Shown: positions 1 to 5,860 of the stretch, piece by piece | How the letters are laid out: every line of letters begins with the position of its first letter | Numbering within the stretch: position 1 is the stretch's first letter | Program-made: the position numbers and the translations under genes | Notes under the pieces: generated by a model | Seen by the model: only the letters and a program-made list of their open reading frames with translations | What the model was told of the DNA's origin: nothing | Database searches by the model: none | Assembly (NCBI GenBank): GCA_946570335.1 | Contig: CAMNYG010000101.1 | Span: forward strand, 1-5,860 | DNA: 5,860 bases | Direction of reading: 5' to 3' | From: an uncultured Dietzia sp. | GTDB taxonomy: Bacteria > Actinomycetota > Actinomycetes > Mycobacteriales > Mycobacteriaceae

Positions 1-1216
1 GGAGGTCGGACAGCGACTTGAGCGGACGGTTGCCCGGGCCCGTGACGGGCCGGCCACGACGACCATTGTCGAACAGGGCGTCGACCGACTCCTGCAACAT
101 CCGCTTCTCGTTGTTGACGATGATCTCGGGGGCACCGAGGTCCATCAGTCGCTTGAGGCGGTTGTTGCGGTTGATCACGCGACGGTAGAGGTCATTGAGG
201 TCCGAGGTGGCGAACCGACCACCGTCGAGCTGCACCATCGGGCGCAGCTCCGGCGGGATCACCGGGACCGCACCGAGCACCATCGCGGCAGGGTTGTTGC
301 CCGACTGCAGGAAGGCGGAGACGACCTTGAGCCGCTTGAGGGCACGGATCTTCTTCTGTCCCTTGCCGTTGCGGATGACGTCGCGCAGTGCCTCGGCCTC
401 GGCCTCGAGATCGAAGTTCTCCAGCAGCGACTGGATCGCCTCGGCACCCATGCCGCCGGAGAAGTACTCGCCGAAGCGGTCCTCGAGCTCGCGGTAGATG
501 CCCTCGTCGACGATGATCTGGTTGACTTCGAGCTTGGTGAAGGTGTTCCAGATCTCCTCGAGGCGGTCCAGCTCACGCTGGGCCATCTCGCGGATCTTCT
601 TCATCTCCTTCTCGCCGCCGTCCTTCACCTTGCGGCGCTGGTCGGCCTTGGCACCCTCGGCCTCGAGCTCGGCCAGGTCGGCCTCGAGCTTGTTGGCGCG
701 GGCCTCGATGTCGGAGTCGCGCTCGTCCTCGATGATCTTGCGCTCCTCGACGACCTGGGCCTCGAGGGTGCTGAGCTCGTTGTGACGGAGCTCGGTGTCG
801 ACATCGGTGATGACGTACGCGGCGAAGTAGATGATCTTGTCGAGATCCTTCGGCGCCAGGTCCAGCAGGTAGCCCAGACGTGACGGGACACCCTTGAAGT
901 ACCAGATGTGCGTCACCGGTGCGGCGAGCTCGATGTGGCCCATCCGCTCACGACGCACCTTGGCGCGGGTCACCTCGACGCCACAGCGCTCACAGATGAT
1001 GCCCTTGAAGCGGACGCGCTTGTACTTGCCGCAGTAGCACTCCCAGTCCCGGGTGGGGCCGAAGATCTTCTCACAGAACAGGCCCTCCTTCTCCGGCTTG
1101 AGGGTGCGGTAGTTGATGGTCTCCGGCTTCTTGACCTCACCGTAGGACCAGTTACGGATGTCCTCGGCGGTGGCCAGACTGATGACCAGCTCGTCGAAGT
1201 AGTTGACGTCCTGCAC
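1..1216 (-). CDS. rpoC: DNA-directed RNA polymerase subunit beta-prime (RpoC), N-terminal part, cut at window edge
   Basis: This is the beginning of the largest RNA polymerase subunit, which carries the catalytic Mg site and much of the DNA clamp. 405 codons are visible and the frame leaves the window at base 1, so the NADFDGD catalytic motif is not seen. The protein opens with M(V)QDVNYFDEL, the usual family start, from GTG at 1216-1214 behind a GAAAGGA ribosome-binding site. The zinc site of the clamp is complete: Cys60, Cys62, Cys75 and Cys78. Residues about 145-235 are very charged and helical (for example [16 protein letters not shown]) and match the actinobacterial lineage-specific insertion. 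The lid (DGGRFATSD, about 331-339), the sigma-binding clamp helices (about 342-383) and the rudder ([18 protein letters not shown], about 384-401) follow in order. It lies 134 bases behind rpoB on the same strand, so co-transcription is expected. No disruption is seen. Confidence 0.98.
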   Translation of the reverse strand, partial: MQDVNYFDELVISLATAEDIRNWSYGEVKKPETINYRTLKPEKEGLFCEKIFGPTRDWECYCGKYKRVRFKGIICERCGVEVTRAKVRRERMGHIELAAPVTHIWYFKGVPSRLGYLLDLAPKDLDKIIYFAAYVITDVDTELRHNELSTLEAQVVEERKIIEDERDSDIEARANKLEADLAELEAEGAKADQRRKVKDGGEKEMKKIREMAQRELDRLEEIWNTFTKLEVNQIIVDEGIYRELEDRFGEYFSGGMGAEAIQSLLENFDLEAEAEALRDVIRNGKGQKKIRALKRLKVVSAFLQSGNNPAAMVLGAVPVIPPELRPMVQLDGGRFATSDLNDLYRRVINRNNRLKRLMDLGAPEIIVNNEKRMLQESVDALFDNGRRGRPVTGPGNRPLKSLSDL

Positions 1217-1231
1217 GAAAGGCGTCCTTTC
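1217..1231 (-). promoter_or_regulatory. rpoC ribosome-binding site inside a small hairpin
   Basis: On the minus strand GAAAGGA (1231-1225) lies 8 bases before the GTG start of rpoC and matches the actinobacterial 16S rRNA 3' tail (UCCUUUC). The same bases form one arm of a perfect inverted repeat, GAAAGG-ACG-CCTTTC, that ends directly against the GTG. If the repeat folds, the ribosome-binding site is paired. The sequence is certain; the folding and any regulation are inferred. Confidence 0.75.
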
Positions 1232-1245
1232 CCGGGTGGGATGGT

Positions 1246-1287
1246 GGCGGGCCCCTCAGCGGGGTGGGGCCGTGTGAAGGGCCCGCC
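1246..1287 (-). repeat. GC-rich hairpin in the rpoB-rpoC spacer, rpoC-proximal
   Basis: GGGCCCGCC/GGCGGGCCC-type arms (1246-1254 and 1279-1287) are perfect complements over 9 bases. The 24-base interior can itself pair in part (CCCC 1252-1255 against GGGG 1261-1264 is an alternative). No U-run follows on the transcript, so an ordinary intrinsic terminator is unlikely. The foot of the stem is 14 bases upstream of the rpoC ribosome-binding site. A role in RNA processing, stability or pausing is possible but not shown. Confidence 0.55.
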
Positions 1288-1317
1288 GTGGTGGAACTTG
1301 AATTCTTCGGGTGCGGT

Positions 1318-1342
1318 GCGGGCCGCGGTGTGCGCGGCCCGC
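1318..1342 (-). repeat. Perfect 10-bp hairpin just after the rpoB stop codon
   Basis: Arms GCGGGCCGCG (1318-1327) and CGCGGCCCGC (1333-1342) are exact reverse complements around a 5-base loop. On the transcript the structure begins 8 bases after the rpoB TAA. The downstream bases (ACCGCACCCGAAG) contain no U-tract, so read-through into rpoC is expected. It may protect the 3' end of a processed rpoB message or weakly attenuate rpoC. The inverted repeat is seen directly; function is inferred. Confidence 0.6.
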
Positions 1343-1350
1343 CCGCCTAC

Positions 1351-4857
<3,507 letters not shown>

Positions 4858-4858
4858 C

Positions 4859-4936
4859 TCACGTGATCACCACGGGCGGTGACCACAGATGTATCTGCGA
4901 GCGGTCCGCCGACGGGTACTCACCCGTGTCCGTCAT
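4859..4936 (-). CDS. Candidate leader peptide upstream of rpoB (25 codons)
   Basis: An ATG at 4936-4934 opens a 25-codon frame beginning [12 protein letters not shown] and ending SPPVVIT. It stops at TGA 4861-4859, one base before the GTG codon that opens the longest rpoB frame. 21 of 25 codons end in G or C, like the real genes here. The arrangement TGA-G-GTG is typical of translational coupling, although rpoB is in a different frame. Against it: only a distant AGG precedes the ATG, the frame is short, and I recognise no known leader peptide. It contains the rare codon ATA (codon 15). It covers the hairpins at 4912-4927 and 4865-4884, so its translation would open them. Treat as a hypothesis. 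Confidence 0.25.
   Translation of the reverse strand: MTDTGEYPSADRSQIHLWSPPVVIT
4865..4884 (-). repeat. Hairpin just upstream of the rpoB start
   Basis: The transcript can pair GGUCACC (4884-4878) with GGUGAUC (4871-4865) over 7 base pairs, one a G-U, around the loop GCCCGU. It ends 7 bases before GTG 4857 and 12 bases before GGAAGGA. The flank also holds two overlapping 8-base palindromes, TCACGTGA (4859-4866) and GTGATCAC (4863-4870), which could be protein-binding sites. A role is not established. Confidence 0.4.
4886..4897. repeat. 12-base dyad CAGAT-GT-ATCTG in the rpoB leader
   Basis: CAGAT and ATCTG are perfect inverted arms with a 2-base centre. A 2-base loop is too tight for a full RNA hairpin, so a dimeric DNA-binding protein would explain it better, but I know no regulator with this site. 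It is AT-richer than its surroundings and may be chance. Confidence 0.3.
4912..4927 (-). repeat. Hairpin ACGGGT-GAGT-ACCCGT in the rpoB leader
   Basis: A perfect 6-base stem closes a tetraloop GAGU in the transcript. It lies inside the candidate 25-codon leader frame and has no U-tract behind it, so it is not a terminator by itself. Confidence 0.4.
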
Positions 4937-4938
4937 AG

Positions 4939-4967
4939 AATCAAGGGCCTGGAAAATACCCGGTCAA
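4939..4967 (-). promoter_or_regulatory. Second, weaker promoter candidate for rpoB
   Basis: TTGACC (4967-4962) is a good sigma-A -35 box. At exactly 17 bases lies TTGATT (4944-4939), a poor -10 box lacking the key A at position 2. Transcription would then start close to the ATG at 4936-4934, giving the candidate leader frame almost no 5' leader. TTGACG (4986-4981) is a further -35-like hexamer with no -10 box at a workable distance. Confidence 0.2.
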
Positions 4968-4977
4968 CCGGGGTTTC
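4953..4977 (-). terminator. Terminator- or attenuator-like hairpin upstream of rpoB
   Basis: On the minus strand CCCGG (4972-4968), loop TTGA and CCGGG (4963-4959) are followed by TATTTTCC. The flanking GAAA (4977-4974) can also pair with the TTTT tail across a small internal loop. A GC stem with a U-rich tail is the shape of an intrinsic terminator, though a 5-bp core stem is short. It could end transcription of the Mam-type gene upstream or attenuate an rpoBC transcript that starts near 5020. The 14-base dyad CCCGGT-CA-ACCGGG (4959-4972) could instead be an operator, and it contains a TTGACC that resembles a -35 box. Confidence 0.4.
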
Positions 4978-5026
4978 GGCCGTCAATGACAAACGAAAGG
5001 GCAAATAGCAGCCAGCGCAACGACCT

Positions 5027-5055
5027 AATCTAGCCGATGGCGGCGCCCAAGTCCA
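5027..5055 (-). promoter_or_regulatory. Probable sigma-A-type promoter of rpoBC
   Basis: The minus strand shows TGGACT (5055-5050), a 17-base spacer, then TAGATT (5032-5027). The -10 box fits actinobacterial TANNNT with A at position 4, and the -35 box matches TTGACA at four of six positions. It is the best-spaced pair I found in the gap. It predicts a start near 5020 and an untranslated leader of roughly 160-180 bases before rpoB. No experimental support is visible in sequence. Confidence 0.45.
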
Positions 5056-5209
5056 GCCCTCGACAGGGATTACCCCCGGAGGCTGCGGCGTGCGTGGTGC
5101 GGCGTCCGTCTCTGCGCTGGTTGCCCTCGTGGCTCTCGCCTCATCGGCCCCCGGTCGGGACATCGCACCCGGGCGGAGACCCACCTCACGCCCGATGCCC
5201 CTAAAGGGT

Positions 5210-5231
5210 GACGGGTCAAAGCCCGTTCGTC
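5210..5231 (-). repeat. Weak hairpin downstream of the Mam-type gene
   Basis: ACGGG (5215-5211 on the plus side) pairs with CCCGT (5222-5226) around a 6-base loop, and GAC/GTC bases flank it with a bulge. It lies about 60 bases after the stop codon of the gene upstream, and the transcript continues with CACCCTTT. The tail is not U-rich enough for a confident terminator. Confidence 0.2.
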
Positions 5232-5290
5232 AAGGATCTGACGCGGTTCGGCCCGGAAGATTTTCCTCCGCGTCCCGGTCGTGGACCGTA

Positions 5291-5860
5291 TCAGGCCGGC
5301 AGATCCGGGATCCGCGAGAGCTTCCACACGCCGTCGACCTTGTCGAGTCCGACCTGGTAGGTGCCGCTCGTGCTACCGGCCGCGGCGCCGTCGCGCTCCA
5401 TCGAGACCTCCTGCACCAACAGGACCTCGGCGCGGTCCCCCTCGAGGTACGCCAGACCGGCTTCCCGGACCTGGGCGTGGACCGTGGTGGCCGACTGCTC
5501 ATAGCTGTCCCGTAGTGCCGGCCAGTTAGCGTTGAGCTCGTCGACGAGGTTCGGCGTGAGGAACTCGCCGAGTGAGGCGTGGTACTCATCGAGGGTCTCG
5601 TAGTCGATCGACACCAGTCGCTGGACATTGGTGGAGGCCGCGGTGAGCACCTCGTCGGTCGCCGCCTGATCCACGAACGCCTCGTTCGAGATCGAGATCC
5701 CCGGCTGGAACGCGAGGACTGCTCCCGCCGCGCCTGCCGCGACGCCCACCGCGAGTGCCGCGTACGCCAGCGGCCTCCCGGGGGGACGACGACGAGACGT
5801 GCACCCGGTGTCCGTCGACGAGGAGGAACGCCTCTGCGCGTCGTCGCCCCCGCTCCCCCG
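5291..5860 (-). CDS. Mce-associated (Mam-type) membrane protein, 3' part; start lies beyond the window
   Basis: 189 codons are visible to TGA at 5293-5291, and the frame is open through the right edge. The N-terminal part is hydrophilic and rich in Ser and Arg (SSSSTDTG, RRRPPGRP), followed by one hydrophobic segment at about visible residues 30-51 (LAYAALAVGVAAGAAGAVLA). The remaining ~135 residues look like the NTF2/SnoaL-like fold of Mce-associated proteins: LVSIDYETLDEYHASLGEF, a helical stretch, the strand AEVLLVQEVSM and the closing GVWKLSRIP. Positive charge before the membrane segment predicts a cytoplasmic N-terminus and an extracytoplasmic domain. Relatives support Mce lipid importers, often as stabilising partners. 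GTG at 5749 is rejected as the start because it would cut the membrane segment. It shares strand with rpoB but is 433 bases away. The family call rests on architecture and weak motifs. Confidence 0.75.
   Translation of the reverse strand, partial: RGSGGDDAQRRSSSSTDTGCTSRRRPPGRPLAYAALAVGVAAGAAGAVLAFQPGISISNEAFVDQAATDEVLTAASTNVQRLVSIDYETLDEYHASLGEFLTPNLVDELNANWPALRDSYEQSATTVHAQVREAGLAYLEGDRAEVLLVQEVSMERDGAAAGSTSGTYQVGLDKVDGVWKLSRIPDLPA

Larger units (their letters stand above)
4858..5290. other. 433-base gap between the Mam-type gene and rpoB
   Basis: This gap holds the promoter candidates, hairpins and short leader frame listed separately. Between about 5056 and 5209 I see nothing further I can support: no tRNA, no known riboswitch and no protein frame with the third-position G/C bias of the neighbouring genes. 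Frames that cross this stretch on either strand look like chance. The region from about 4930 to 5035 is visibly richer in A and T than its surroundings, as expected for promoter DNA. Confidence 0.7.

Noticed and set aside
1268..1350. The rpoB-rpoC hairpins as intrinsic terminators
   Set aside because: Neither stem is followed by a U-tract on the transcript, and rpoC must be expressed from this operon.
4912..4936. ACGGGTGAGTA in the leader, which resembles a 16S rRNA stretch
   Set aside because: The match covers about 11 bases only, and the flanks do not continue as 16S rRNA.
4933..5184. Minus-strand 83-codon frame in the gap upstream of rpoB
   Set aside because: It would cover the promoter and terminator-like hairpin, its composition is low in information, and no ribosome-binding site or family likeness is seen.
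5090..5515. Plus-strand frame with a GGAGG site 7 bases before GTG and a signal-peptide-like start
   Set aside because: Third-position G/C is only near background, it falls off along the frame, and the second half runs antisense through the Mam-type gene. No convincing plus-strand promoter precedes it.

Overview
The window is a GC-rich actinobacterial rpoB-rpoC locus, read from the minus strand. Protein features place it in the Mycobacteriales: the RpoB N-terminus ([12 protein letters not shown], then VPGAP), the helical insertion after the zinc site of beta-prime, and a Mce-associated protein next door. From memory, the RpoB sequence lies between the Corynebacterium and Mycobacterium/Rhodococcus types. 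Dietzia or a close relative is my best guess, but this is an inference.

Layout, in minus-strand transcription order (right to left). 5860-5291: the 3' part of a Mce-associated (Mam-type) membrane protein gene, cut by the window edge. 5290-4858: a 433-base gap without a secure gene. It holds the probable rpoBC promoter, a terminator-like hairpin with a U-rich tail, several smaller dyads, and a 25-codon upstream frame that stops one base before the GTG codon that opens the longest rpoB frame. 4857-1351: complete rpoB (beta subunit, 1168 codons). 1350-1217: a 134-base rpoB-rpoC spacer with two strong GC-rich hairpins and a third small hairpin that contains the rpoC ribosome-binding site. 1216-1: the first 405 codons of rpoC (beta-prime), running off the left edge.

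RpoB and RpoC assemble with alpha2 and omega into core RNA polymerase. The Mam-type gene is unrelated to transcription; proteins of this type stabilise or assist Mce lipid importers. Its place upstream of rpoB recalls the M. tuberculosis order, where mceG (mkl) lies between rplL and rpoB.

The coding content is core housekeeping, and I see no mobile element, CRISPR array, tRNA or rRNA. What deserves attention is non-coding: the architecture of the rpoB leader with its ambiguous start, the structured rpoB-rpoC spacer with a potentially occluded rpoC ribosome-binding site, and a Leu-to-Met difference at a rifampicin-contact position of RpoB.
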